From an uncultured bacterium (GTDB lineage Bacteria; Fidelibacterota; Marinisomatia; Marinisomatales; UBA1611): DNA of 52,443 bases. The stretch covers positions 1 to 52,443 of the forward strand of contig CAJVZI010000007.1 in assembly GCA_913020665.1 (NCBI GenBank). The letters are read 5' to 3'. The position numbers were made by a program, and so were the translations under genes. This document shows positions 18,201 through 25,145 of this stretch, in pieces; position 1 is the first letter of the stretch; every line of letters begins with the position of its first letter. The notes beneath the pieces are model-generated. The model had not been told where the DNA came from. It did not search any database and saw only the letters and a program-made list of their open reading frames with translations.

Positions 18201-18270
18201 TGATAGAGGATATAGCGAACCACTTATTCAGCAGATTGATGTCCCAGTATCTTTCGTCGTTCTTAAACAT
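15262..18270 (-). CDS. Octaheme c-type cytochrome of the bc-type operon, with N-terminal TM, coiled coil and acidic DDDW tail
   Basis: A 1002-residue periplasmic electron carrier anchored by one N-terminal TM helix (about 15-33). Residues ~38-215 are a long charged coiled coil. Eight CxxCH heme sites follow, with first Cys at 256, 298, 353, 381, 488, 627, 748 and 858. Hemes 4-8 each have a downstream Met in an (R/K)MP context (Met428, 546, 697, 805, 908), as in class-I monoheme domains. Hemes 1-3 lack this and sit among His residues, so they are probably bis-His. The last 24 residues are Asp/Glu with Trp every seven residues, ending DDDW. As the last gene after Rieske and both cytochrome b genes, 6 bp from the latter, it probably replaces cytochrome c1 or f. 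I do not know a characterised homologue with this full layout. Confidence 0.9.
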   Translation of the reverse strand: MFKNDERYWDINLLNKWFAISSIIFLICTVWIFVDDNDDEFKDYQREFRKMQVQVAQEKLEQQASQVEKERDVYDSALASAQREFDARSGDLKELEDKLGLVKNKHYDQNMKYQSQKANVDALKYLVEAENTHADHGPSYKEEYAAALDKLDKLRLEKESTEIEISAIESEIKSIESGLKQKQDELDQYLKQYTLTDNKLSKLDRSRMTMANKLGDIVRDLPILDFLDPYYKVNQIVVADVKYDVNFASVPVVDRCTSCHLGIDNPDFADAPQPYTTHPNLDLYITSKSPHPMNNFGCTSCHGGRSRGTSFVSSSHTPNTPDDKERWIEEHDWKVNHHWLTPMLPTRYTEASCFKCHSNTSDLAGGEKINLGLTLIDQAGCNGCHHNENWPTQAKAGPNLKRVNEKLTEDWVSKWVKNPRHFRYNTRMPAIFEQPNQESEEVTAYNNVEIAGITEYLFAGKDRMKGSNSSRFLGDPINGEKLFNAVGCMGCHVSETDPDAAPHINNYKNLTKVHGPNLVGLGSKVSAEWLYEWLMDPQAYMPDTKMPNLRLQPQQAKDISAYLLEDKNESFDNLPDHDYDKAVLDELTVNWLKKSNPERFAVAKAEKMNENEKLNFIGEKSIRHYGCFGCHHIDGFDDAKPIGVEITEEGSKPVGKFDFGLYHDIEHSVHAWIENKLRTPRIYDRGKESEHLDLLKMPNFYFSEEEIEAITTAVLGFNSNKVGESLKAYKKAPDIYKKGHRLVKQYNCQGCHLIDNRGGQLVEHIGPPEYGPPNLNTEGRKANPDWLLSFFNNPSIIRPNLQVKMPSFHQISDEDWDAIIAYFQHMDGENVNYRAEHEFDISSTEFVAGEKLHEFGECAKCHFYGKTFPSGEAPTWAPNLALTKERLNPEWVSEWLKNPQEIMPGTKMPAPYLPDKETLVAEGARDIMGDALVKLEGDSTAMLDGLRDYLWNIKGSTNIDGLIKAYFDEHGYDFDSPGEDDYDEDDDWDDEDDDWDDEDDDW
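15265..15336 (-). repeat. In-frame 21-bp acidic tandem repeat (C-terminal tail of the octaheme cytochrome)
   Basis: The 3' end encodes about three units of a seven-residue DDDWDDE motif, with near-identical 21-bp units at DNA level. The same style of repeat, with Gly in some positions, ends coxB at 8497-8550. The coding frame is maintained, so it is a protein-level repeat and not a stray microsatellite. Confidence 0.85.
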
Positions 18271-18276
18271 AGTTGA

Positions 18277-19395
18277 TCAAATATTAAAGAAGTATTCAGG
18301 TATGGCTATGAAATATTTCAAGTTAAATATCCACCTGAAGTACATTTTTAGGGGTAGTGAAAGCATAACTAAACCAAATAACATAAGTGATACAAATCTG
18401 ACTGGCCCATAGGCTTCTAACATATCTTTCAGCCAGGTTTTAGCAAGTATTATTGGCAATATAAATAGGTAGATGCCAACAGTAATAAATCCTATAATTT
18501 CTCTGAGTATTATGTTTTCAGGTAGACCCGTACCAAGAAGCTTGACCCAGAAATATTCAGATAGATTGACATTGTTCAATGCTACAACTTTATGCGCATC
18601 CCAATATTCAAAAGGTCCGTAGAAATTCCAATTAGGTCCTCTAAAAAATGTTCCCAGAACAATTAAAAATAGCCATAGAACGATCCACCCATACATAAAA
18701 ATAAAAATCCCAACTCTTCTTTCTTTGAAGGAATAGTATCCATCACCTTTTTTATTGATGTCCATATATGGGATGGCCATGAGGCCTATGATGCAGAACA
18801 ACGGTAGTACAATACCTGCGATCCATGGGTCGTAGTATACAAGCATCTCTTGGAGACCTAAAAAGTACCAGGGGGCTTTTGATGGATTCGGTGTTGCAGC
18901 AGGATTTGCAGGCTCTTCCAGCGGAGCAGCAACTAGGATCGACCACACCACCAAGAAAACAGTGAATAAGATCAGTGCAATAAATTCAATATAGACCAGG
19001 TCTGGCCATACAAGAACCTTGTCATCGGGGTCGTTATACTCTGATGGCTTTAATCCTTTTTCCAGCCTCTCATCATTAATATAGGCTTTGTGCATGCCTA
19101 GCCAAGTAAAGAAGAAAATGGAATAGACCATTAGCACAATTGGAAAATTGTCACCTTTCATCAAAATGACACTGAAATTCTTGTCCATATAGCCAACTGC
19201 AAAAAAGAATGTTATGACTGATAATGCTACGGCACATCCTGTTTTGGTCCATAGCAAGTAGAACCCAAGTTTCCGATTGATCTTATCGAACCAGTCAGTT
19301 GGTGGGAAAAGGATGGGGGTAACGACCGTCAATATTGAGAAACTGATCGTTGGCGATGAAAGATAGTCAACAGTATGCTTAAATGTTTCTAACAT
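18277..19395 (-). CDS. Cytochrome b, C-terminal (subunit IV-like) part of a split b6-type complex, extended
   Basis: This 372-residue membrane protein carries the Qo-side half of cytochrome b. Typical stretches are the VWPDLVYIEF helix start, AAPLEEPANP, and KAPWYFLGLQEMLVYYDP, which corresponds to the PEWY quinol-oxidation motif. Here the motif reads APWY (Ala174-Pro175-Trp176-Tyr177), so the usual Glu is absent; Glu183 lies nearby. The protein is longer than plant subunit IV (~160 aa), with an added N-terminal region (two helices before residue ~100) and two to three further helices at the C-terminus. It pairs with the b6-like gene 12 bp upstream. A proton-accepting role for Glu183 is only conjecture. 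Confidence 0.9.
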   Translation of the reverse strand: MLETFKHTVDYLSSPTISFSILTVVTPILFPPTDWFDKINRKLGFYLLWTKTGCAVALSVITFFFAVGYMDKNFSVILMKGDNFPIVLMVYSIFFFTWLGMHKAYINDERLEKGLKPSEYNDPDDKVLVWPDLVYIEFIALILFTVFLVVWSILVAAPLEEPANPAATPNPSKAPWYFLGLQEMLVYYDPWIAGIVLPLFCIIGLMAIPYMDINKKGDGYYSFKERRVGIFIFMYGWIVLWLFLIVLGTFFRGPNWNFYGPFEYWDAHKVVALNNVNLSEYFWVKLLGTGLPENIILREIIGFITVGIYLFILPIILAKTWLKDMLEAYGPVRFVSLMLFGLVMLSLPLKMYFRWIFNLKYFIAIPEYFFNI

Positions 19396-19407
19396 TTTAC
19401 GATTCCT

Positions 19408-20202
19408 TTATAGTGGCCCTGATATACCACCATCTTTTCTGATGCGCCAGAAATGTACGGCCATAAAGATCATCATTATAAATGGGACTGCAATACAATG
19501 GATCACATAGAACCTTAGCAGTGTAGCCTCACCTACAAAACGGCCACCGATCAGTGCAAATCTCACATCAGATCCAATATGAACCAGATTAATATCTCCG
19601 ATAGCTAAAAGACTTGCGCCAGGACCTTCGTGCCCAATGAATGGATGGGCCCTCGCCATATTTGACCCTACAGTAACTGCCCATATTGCCAATTGGTCCC
19701 AAGGTAATAGATATCCTGTAAAAGATAGGAACATGGTCATTGTCATCAGCAATACTCCCACGCCCCAGTTAAATTCTCTTGGGGGTTTATAAGAACCGGT
19801 CATAAAAACACGAAGCATATGTAACCAGACAACAAGAACCATAGCGTGGGCGGCCCACCGATGCAGTTCTCTCATGATTCCAAGTGGCACCTGTTCTGTG
19901 AGATCGATAATATCAGTGTATGCATATTCAACGGTAGGTCGGTAGTAGAACATGAGCAGAATACCCGTGATCGTCAAATTCACAAAGAGAAAAAACGATA
20001 GTCCTCCCATACACCAGGTATAGCCTACCTTAACAGCATGTTTTGGAAGACGAGCAGGGTGGAGGTGAAGAAATACACTACCAAGAATAGCATGCATTCT
20101 TTGCCTACGAGTATGAGGAACTCCCGATCGAATGATCGATTTCCAAACCTGTGACTCGCCAAGAGTTTGGAGTATTGATTTTTTATTCTTTTTTTCAGCC
20201 AT
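19408..20202 (-). CDS. Cytochrome b6-type subunit (N-terminal half of cytochrome b)
   Basis: A 264-residue diheme cytochrome b. Heme ligands are His114/His128 (13 residues between) and His235/His250 (14 between); this 13/14 pattern is the b6 arrangement, whereas mitochondrial-type cytochrome b has 13/13. Other b6 hallmarks are GFxYRPT-like FYYRPTVEYAY, LHRWAAHAMV, GYLLPWDQ and the C-terminal IRKDGGISGPL. Cys64 in YTWCMGGLSF aligns with the b6 Cys that covalently binds the extra heme c-n (ci), so a third heme is likely. It oxidises menaquinol or similar with the Rieske protein. A ~30-residue cytoplasmic extension precedes the first amphipathic helix. The genes on both sides are its complex partners. 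Confidence 0.95.
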   Translation of the reverse strand: MAEKKNKKSILQTLGESQVWKSIIRSGVPHTRRQRMHAILGSVFLHLHPARLPKHAVKVGYTWCMGGLSFFLFVNLTITGILLMFYYRPTVEYAYTDIIDLTEQVPLGIMRELHRWAAHAMVLVVWLHMLRVFMTGSYKPPREFNWGVGVLLMTMTMFLSFTGYLLPWDQLAIWAVTVGSNMARAHPFIGHEGPGASLLAIGDINLVHIGSDVRFALIGGRFVGEATLLRFYVIHCIAVPFIMMIFMAVHFWRIRKDGGISGPL

Positions 20203-20232
20203 TTTTATTGAATGATTTTATTTATGCAATTT

Positions 20233-20787
20233 CTATACTTTTAGGAATGATTCTGGGTTTTCCCATTCACCCTTCTCCCATTTATAGCTCTTAGTCTTAT
20301 CAACAAGGATCTGTCCATCATTTGCTAAACTGATCTTAAATCTTTCAAGTGGCCTTGGTGCAGGTCCTTCAAAATGAATTCCGGTCATTCTGAAGCCGCT
20401 TCCGTGACATGGACATTTAAATTTTGATTCAACAGGTAGCCAATTTGGAGTACAGCCAAGATGCGTACAAACTGTAGATAGTGCAAAGATCGATTCCTCA
20501 TCTCTAACGATCCACGCGTTGTAAGACTTTTTATATTTTATATCAACAGAGTTCTTAGAGAAGTCTTCTGGGTAACCAATTTTAAATGTCTGAGGCGGTT
20601 CAAATAGTACATTTGGAAAAAGAAACCGGACAATGATCGTGAAGAAACCACCAGTAACGCCTAAGTAAGCTAACCAGCCAACAGATAGCCAACTTAGGAA
20701 ACCTCGTCTATCTGTCTCGGGACCTTTAAACGCGTTCTCAGGAGATGATCCAACCGCGGCATTGGGTATCATTTTTTCTTCAGACAT
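20233..20787 (-). CDS. Rieske 2Fe-2S protein of the quinol:cytochrome c reductase
   Basis: A 184-residue protein with an N-terminal anchor (about 31-55) preceded by Arg27-Arg28 in DRRGFLSWL, a Tat-like signal. The Rieske cluster ligands are Cys107 and His109 (CTHLGC) and Cys125 and His128 (CPCHGSGF). Cys112 and Cys127 supply the structural disulfide. GPAPRPLERF completes the fold. It takes one electron from quinol at the Qo site and swings to the c-type cytochrome. It lies 3 bp after the HEAT protein gene and 30 bp before cytochrome b6. Confidence 0.96.
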   Translation of the reverse strand: MSEEKMIPNAAVGSSPENAFKGPETDRRGFLSWLSVGWLAYLGVTGGFFTIIVRFLFPNVLFEPPQTFKIGYPEDFSKNSVDIKYKKSYNAWIVRDEESIFALSTVCTHLGCTPNWLPVESKFKCPCHGSGFRMTGIHFEGPAPRPLERFKISLANDGQILVDKTKSYKWEKGEWENPESFLKV

Positions 20788-20790
20788 ATT

Positions 20791-21672
20791 CTAAATAATC
20801 CTATTATATGATTTTTTTAAGGTTTTTATAGCAGCATCACGAACCTTTAGACTTTCATCAGATTCTGCAAGCATTACTAGCCTCGGCTCAAAACGGTTAT
20901 CTTCGATCAATGATGAAGTTTCAATCGCAGTGAGAATAACCTTATTGATCTCTTTCGGGTCTAATTCTGGAAAGGTGGTTAAGTAGCTACGATCCATTAG
21001 ATTCTCAATAATTGGGGCTGATGTTATTTCACCCATTTTAGCAAGGGCGATAGCAGCATCCCATCGAATATTTGGTTCTTCATCTTCTAGTAATTGGTTA
21101 AGTATGGGTACAGAACGATCATCGCCAATAAATCCGAGTGACATTGTAGCCGCAAGGCGCTCGTCCTGGTAGTCAGAACGTTCAATGATCATTATAAGAT
21201 CTTCGATAGCTTCTTTCGACTTTACCATTCCTACTGCCTGTATTGCAGCTAGACGGGATTCTCTAGCCTCATCATTTATACCATTTACAAGTTCTTCTGA
21301 ATAAAATTCATCCCCTGTGGCACCCATTGCTATTGCTAGATACGCTCGTACCAATGGGTCATCATTTATGGAATGCTTATACGCAGATATCATTTGGTCT
21401 TTAAATCCCATATCTAGGGGCACTGTCTCTGGATTGTTTAATACTTTTGAAAGTTCATATGCAGACTGCCATCTTTTTGTTTTTGATCCAATTTTAACTT
21501 GGTTCAACAGTTCAGATGCATCATGTGTTTCATATGTAATAAACCTGAATAGCAGAAAGAAGACCGCTCCAAAGATAGCGATCATAAACGGTATCAAGAA
21601 AAATGAATAATAGAGCGTGTAAATACGGCTCGATTCACTTTTTTGATTTTCTATAGTTACACTTTCACTCAT
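20791..21672 (-). CDS. Membrane-anchored HEAT-repeat protein of the bc operon
   Basis: A 293-residue protein with one TM helix (about 22-46) and a periplasmic or cytosolic array of ~30-residue helical repeats. Examples are VNGINDEARESRLAAIQAVG, DYQDERLAATMSLGFIGD and EEPNIRWDAAIALAKMG, each with the D-x2-(V/I)R-x2-A(A/I)-x-AL signature of PBS-lyase/HEAT repeats. About six units are visible. HEAT arrays are protein-protein scaffolds. The gene is 3 bp from the Rieske gene, so the product is likely an assembly factor or peripheral subunit of this complex. Topology (N-terminus inside, repeats outside) is predicted from charge only. Confidence 0.8.
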   Translation of the reverse strand: MSESVTIENQKSESSRIYTLYYSFFLIPFMIAIFGAVFFLLFRFITYETHDASELLNQVKIGSKTKRWQSAYELSKVLNNPETVPLDMGFKDQMISAYKHSINDDPLVRAYLAIAMGATGDEFYSEELVNGINDEARESRLAAIQAVGMVKSKEAIEDLIMIIERSDYQDERLAATMSLGFIGDDRSVPILNQLLEDEEPNIRWDAAIALAKMGEITSAPIIENLMDRSYLTTFPELDPKEINKVILTAIETSSLIEDNRFEPRLVMLAESDESLKVRDAAIKTLKKSYNRII

Positions 21673-21740
21673 TCCGAATAAACAATTAAGACCCTGAATT
21701 TATTTCATAATCTCTTATTAGAGCAAAACTAAAAGTGAAA

Positions 21741-21902
21741 TTAATTCTCATTAGAATCCAATTTAAATTGTTCTATATCTTTTTTCATATGGCCAGTCAA
21801 TTTAGATAATTTCCTTAATTCCTTTTTAAGCTTCATTATTTCACCCATTAATATCATTGAGAATATTAATACGAGTATTGAAATAAGAGGTACAGCATCC
21901 AA
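21741..21902 (-). CDS. Small single-TM protein with basic amphipathic tail (TTG start)
   Basis: A 53-codon frame starting at TTG (21902), with AGGAG nine bases upstream inside the end of the previous gene. Starting there gives an N-terminal hydrophobic helix (about 4-22) and then a charged helix (MKLKKELRKLSKLTG...). The shape resembles the short accessory subunits of respiratory complexes. No family recognised. The reading is supported by spacing and composition; the TTG start is less certain than the frame. Confidence 0.5.
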   Translation of the reverse strand: MDAVPLISILVLIFSMILMGEIMKLKKELRKLSKLTGHMKKDIEQFKLDSNEN

Positions 21903-21905
21903 TCT

Positions 21906-22052
21906 TCAAGTCTCCTCTTTTTTTTGGGCATCTTGTTTTAACTGCCAGCCTAGTAATATTGGGAAAAAAAATAGAATGACGCACCCGATTACTAATAGAC
22001 CTACTGCCCATTCCATATTCTTCATTAGCCATTCCAGAGTAAACCATTCCAT
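21906..22052 (-). CDS. Small single-TM protein with KKEE tail
   Basis: The frame encodes one hydrophobic helix (VGLLVIGCVILFFFPILLGW) followed by a charged tail ending QKKEET. In-frame ATG codons lie at 22091, 22052, 22025 and 22016. The one at 22091 overlaps the preceding small gene extensively and carries an unlikely cytosolic stretch. I prefer 22052 (48 aa), though 22025 has a slightly better purine-rich region. It lies between two other tiny membrane ORFs, 10 bp and 3 bp away. Function unknown. Confidence 0.5.
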   Translation of the reverse strand: MEWFTLEWLMKNMEWAVGLLVIGCVILFFFPILLGWQLKQDAQKKEET

Positions 22053-22062
22053 ATACAGTGAT

Positions 22063-22170
22063 TTATAATACCCACATGACCATAGTAACATAGATGATCA
22101 GTAAAATGGTGCAGGCTACCATGGATATGACCTGTGTTTTAGATAGCGCACTCTTTGATGGTTCGTTCAT
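22063..22170 (-). CDS. 35-aa single-TM peptide
   Basis: A 35-codon ORF whose ATG (22170) lies 2 bases after the TGA of the repeat protein gene. It has a polar N-terminus (NEPSKSALSKTQ) and one TM helix to the end, finishing MWVL. The size and layout match the PetL/CcoQ class of tiny subunits, but there is no sequence motif to prove it. The tight spacing and Met-rich TM composition argue for real translation. Confidence 0.5.
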   Translation of the reverse strand: MNEPSKSALSKTQVISMVACTILLIIYVTMVMWVL

Positions 22171-22172
22171 GG

Positions 22173-23483
22173 TCACTTCGCAGCGCGTTTAGCTTTGACA
22201 ACAGCTGCTTTTATTTTCCCACGGAGTACTCTATTATCTAAAGCATTTATTTCATCCATGTCACCGTCAAGGCCTTTTTGTACAAGGCGCTCAATGAGTT
22301 GCTCTTCCGTCTCTTCCTGTGGCTGCGTTGAATCGGATACGGTTCCTGCTTCACTAATTTCAGGCATGGGAGGTCGATCAACTGCACCTCTTTTGATTTT
22401 CACCATCATGGCCTTTGCTTTACCACGAATAACCTTATCAGTGAATGCATTTACAGTATCCATGTCACCGTCAAGACCTTTATTAACGAGGTAGGCGATC
22501 TGATCTTCTTTTGATAGTGCTTCAACGCCTCCTGCAGAAGAGCTTGCTGTACTGTCACCCGAAGCTTTTTCAGGACAATTCGGTATTACGCCAGTCCTTT
22601 TTGCTTTTACTATTCCAGCTTTTGCCATTCCTCTAATTGGTTTTTCAGGAATCGCATTCACGAAATCCATATTCCCTTGCATTCCCATATTGATCGCATA
22701 GTCTATGTAATCTTGGCGTGAGGAAAATCCTCCAAATTGGGAGTCACCGGACGAACCACCTTGATCTTCTTTTTCATCAGAGCCAAAATTGACCTTGGGT
22801 ACTATTTTATCTAGCTCTTGTAATATCTTTGATTTGTCTTGCCAATTAAATTGATTCAATATTGAAAAGAGTCCTTGCGATTTTCGTCTGCAGGTTACCC
22901 AAACTCCATATTCTGTTTCACGAATCGAAAATTGAATGTATTCACTAGTAAGTGGGGTTGTCCTAAAAGTGAAGCCAAATTCACTTTCTTTTTCAATGGT
23001 CATTATCCTGCATTGAAACCAAGGCGCAACTGTCGATGGTCGTATTTTGAAGTAAGCACCAGGCACTAGTTCCATTTGTGAGAATGAATATTGATGCACG
23101 TACCGTTCAGTGTCTAGGACAGGAAGAGCACGCTGGATACCGTGGAACCAGACATTATACATATCAAGTGACGTAAGCATTTCCCACATGATCTCTTTTG
23201 TCGTTGAGAAATGATGTTCTATGAGGCTTTCGCCTTTAAAAGGAAACCAATCAGACCAAGACTTGCCAATACCATCTGACGGGACAGTTGGAACCTTTAG
23301 TACTGCCTCTTTTTGGTCAATATTATCAAACTCAATATCTTTAGATGTAAAGTGCCCTATATGCCCATCAGGAAATTCAATTTCAAATTTGGTAGGGTAG
23401 AAGAATATTCTATTTACTTTTCCTGTTTCACCACTTTTCCGGACCGTACATGGGGTGCCAGGCTCTATCCTATTCAGAATCAT
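22173..23483 (-). CDS. SRPBCC-fold-like protein with three C-terminal repeats, head of the bc operon
   Basis: A 436-residue soluble protein. Residues ~1-55 look like a small beta-barrel (PCTVRKSGETGKVNRIFF). Residues ~85-230 read as an SRPBCC/polyketide-cyclase-like helix-grip fold: EHHFSTTKEIMWEMLTSLDMYNVW, then strand-rich VPGAYFKIRPS and WVTCRRKS, then a final helix. After a Gly/Ser linker, a ~40-residue unit is repeated at 257-296, 326-365 and 394-433. Its core is GLDGDMDxxNAxxxxxxRGKxKAxxVKxKR. There is no signal peptide or TM. Ligand and partner are unknown. The gene heads the transcript that continues 2 bp later into the small membrane ORFs and then the reductase subunits. The fold call is moderate, the repeats are clear. 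Confidence 0.7.
   Translation of the reverse strand: MILNRIEPGTPCTVRKSGETGKVNRIFFYPTKFEIEFPDGHIGHFTSKDIEFDNIDQKEAVLKVPTVPSDGIGKSWSDWFPFKGESLIEHHFSTTKEIMWEMLTSLDMYNVWFHGIQRALPVLDTERYVHQYSFSQMELVPGAYFKIRPSTVAPWFQCRIMTIEKESEFGFTFRTTPLTSEYIQFSIRETEYGVWVTCRRKSQGLFSILNQFNWQDKSKILQELDKIVPKVNFGSDEKEDQGGSSGDSQFGGFSSRQDYIDYAINMGMQGNMDFVNAIPEKPIRGMAKAGIVKAKRTGVIPNCPEKASGDSTASSSAGGVEALSKEDQIAYLVNKGLDGDMDTVNAFTDKVIRGKAKAMMVKIKRGAVDRPPMPEISEAGTVSDSTQPQEETEEQLIERLVQKGLDGDMDEINALDNRVLRGKIKAAVVKAKRAAK
22185..22715 (-). repeat. Three ~40-residue repeats in the SRPBCC-like protein
   Basis: Each copy has a helix, a (M/L)(Q/D)G(N/D)MD turn, a VNA or INA, an RG(K/M) turn and a basic VKxKR end. The copies are spaced by ~69 residues with variable Ser/Glu/Pro linkers. 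Copies 2 and 3 are more alike than copy 1. Confidence 0.85.
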
Positions 23484-23629
23484 AATTTGTAATTGGTTAC
23501 TTGTTGTAGTTTAATAATGAATTCAAAAGGTCTTAATTCAGGTGCAAAACTTAATGAATTGTGTGCGTATTTGAACTGTAAAAGTTTGGTAAAACAGCAG
23601 GTTTATATTTCTAATTTATCTAGCTATAT
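23484..23629. promoter_or_regulatory. Divergent intergenic region between the bc operon and the heme A/copper assembly operon
   Basis: About 145 AT-rich bases separating divergent operons; promoters for both strands are expected here. I see no clear inverted repeat or sigma-70 consensus pair. No strong ribosome site precedes ctaA. Confidence 0.4.
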
Positions 23630-24565
23630 ATGACATCATTTAGAAACTTTATCTTTTTATCAACGGGTTTGACCTATCTGCTTATATTTATTGGCGGATT
23701 AGTTAGAGTTGCAGGCGCTGGGATGGGTTGTCCTGATTGGCCGAAGTGTTTTGGACGATGGATTCCACCTACTAGCATTGAACAAATACCATCACATATT
23801 GACCCTGCAACATTTAATATAGTTTTAGCATGGATCGAATATTGTAATCGTTTGTTTGGTGCAATTGTAGGCCTATCAATAACCATAACATTATTTTTAG
23901 GTTTAAAACATTACTCTCACTTGCCCCACATTAAATGGCCTCTGATCAGTGCATTTGGACTTACTCTTTTTGAGGGTTGGTTAGGATCGGTACTTATTGA
24001 TACGGTTTTAAATCCAGTGACCATTACATTACATCTATTTTTTGCATTGATCATTGTTATGTTACTTCTCTATGTTTCACAGGAAGCATATTATTTAGAT
24101 AATCCAGATGCTGAAAAGCAAAGCAAGTACCCATCAAATATGAAGGCATTATTTGGGTTGCTTGCATTCACGCTATTGTTTGAAGTAATTCTAGGAACAG
24201 AGATTCGTGGTGGACTAGAAATGATACGTAAAGAGAACCCTATGGTTAATTCACAATTCTTGATAGATATGTTAGGACCTTTTAAATACGCCCATAGCAT
24301 ATTAGGATTTTTTATTACAGTATTATGTGCACTCCTGTGGTATAGGGTAGTAAAACAGTCTTTGAATCCCTCGAACTTAATGGTGCAGACCTCTACGGGT
24401 CTTCTACTTCTTATTATGGTTCAAATAATCACTGGTGAAGTATTGGTGTTTTTTGACGTGATTCCCTTGATACAACTATTTCATCTATGGATAGCTTCTT
24501 GGATACTTGGAATAATTAGTGTACAATATTGTGCATGGAAACGGTCTGGTTTAATCGATGAATAA
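23630..24565 (+). CDS. ctaA: Heme A synthase (CtaA/COX15)
   Basis: A 311-residue, eight-helix protein that oxidises the methyl group of heme O to make heme A for CoxA. The N-terminal GGLVRVAGAGMGCPDWPKCFG is diagnostic, and the Cys34/Cys40 pair is present in the first loop. Expected heme ligands are His135 (ITLHLFFAL), His222 (KYAHSILGF) and His285 (QLFHLWIAS). The first motif reads Glu70-Tyr-Cys-Asn73-Arg, with Asn where the usual EYxHR His lies; I recall this in FCB-group homologues. The stop overlaps the start of sco by 8 bp. Confidence 0.95.
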   Translation: MTSFRNFIFLSTGLTYLLIFIGGLVRVAGAGMGCPDWPKCFGRWIPPTSIEQIPSHIDPATFNIVLAWIEYCNRLFGAIVGLSITITLFLGLKHYSHLPHIKWPLISAFGLTLFEGWLGSVLIDTVLNPVTITLHLFFALIIVMLLLYVSQEAYYLDNPDAEKQSKYPSNMKALFGLLAFTLLFEVILGTEIRGGLEMIRKENPMVNSQFLIDMLGPFKYAHSILGFFITVLCALLWYRVVKQSLNPSNLMVQTSTGLLLLIMVQIITGEVLVFFDVIPLIQLFHLWIASWILGIISVQYCAWKRSGLIDE

Positions 24566-25145
24566 AATACTATACATTATAGTGCCTGGAATATTGTTCC
24601 TTGCATTTGGTGCAAATTGGGTGATACAAAAGGCAGATAGATCTCATGATATTCCAATAATTAAAGAAGTACCAGATTTTATATTTCACGATCAGGCAGG
24701 CAGGCTTTTCAGTAATGAAAGATTAGCGAACAAAATAACAGTTTTAGACTTTATGTTCACCAGCTGTACAGGACCATGCCCATTAATGACATCCAACATG
24801 ACAGATCTTTATCAAGAATTTCGTAATGTTATGGAAGTCCAATTTGTATCCGTTACTGTAGATCCTCTTATTGATTCAGAAAGTAAACTTAAAGAATATG
24901 CAGATTTTGTCGGTGTAGATGATGATCGATGGCAATTTATACGTTCTGACTTAGAATCCACTAAGGATTTAAAACAGAATGGTTTTATGCTTTATGCAGG
25001 GGAACTTCCTCAAGGACATGCAATCAAATTTGTTTTGATAGACCAGGATGGAAATATTAGAAAATACTTTGATGGTACGGATGAGGCTAGTCTCGCAGTC
25101 TTAAGGAAAGATATAACTAACCTTGTAAAGGAGTTACGATCTTAG
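24558..25145 (+). CDS. SCO1/SenC-family copper chaperone
   Basis: A 195-residue protein with an N-terminal membrane anchor (about 4-20) and a thioredoxin-fold domain outside. The copper site is canonical: Cys70 and Cys74 in FTSCTGPCPLM and His154 in LPQGHAIKF. The fold also shows VTVDPLIDSESKLKEYA. It delivers copper to CuA of CoxB or reduces its cysteines. It lies in an assembly operon between ctaA and ctaB. The window thus holds two SCO proteins: this canonical one and the CusF fusion at 14379. Confidence 0.94.
   Translation: MNKILYIIVPGILFLAFGANWVIQKADRSHDIPIIKEVPDFIFHDQAGRLFSNERLANKITVLDFMFTSCTGPCPLMTSNMTDLYQEFRNVMEVQFVSVTVDPLIDSESKLKEYADFVGVDDDRWQFIRSDLESTKDLKQNGFMLYAGELPQGHAIKFVLIDQDGNIRKYFDGTDEASLAVLRKDITNLVKELRS

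Noticed and set aside
15262-23483. Alternative Complex III
   Set aside because: No NrfD-like or molybdopterin-like ActB/ActC-type subunit is present; Rieske and cytochrome b are.
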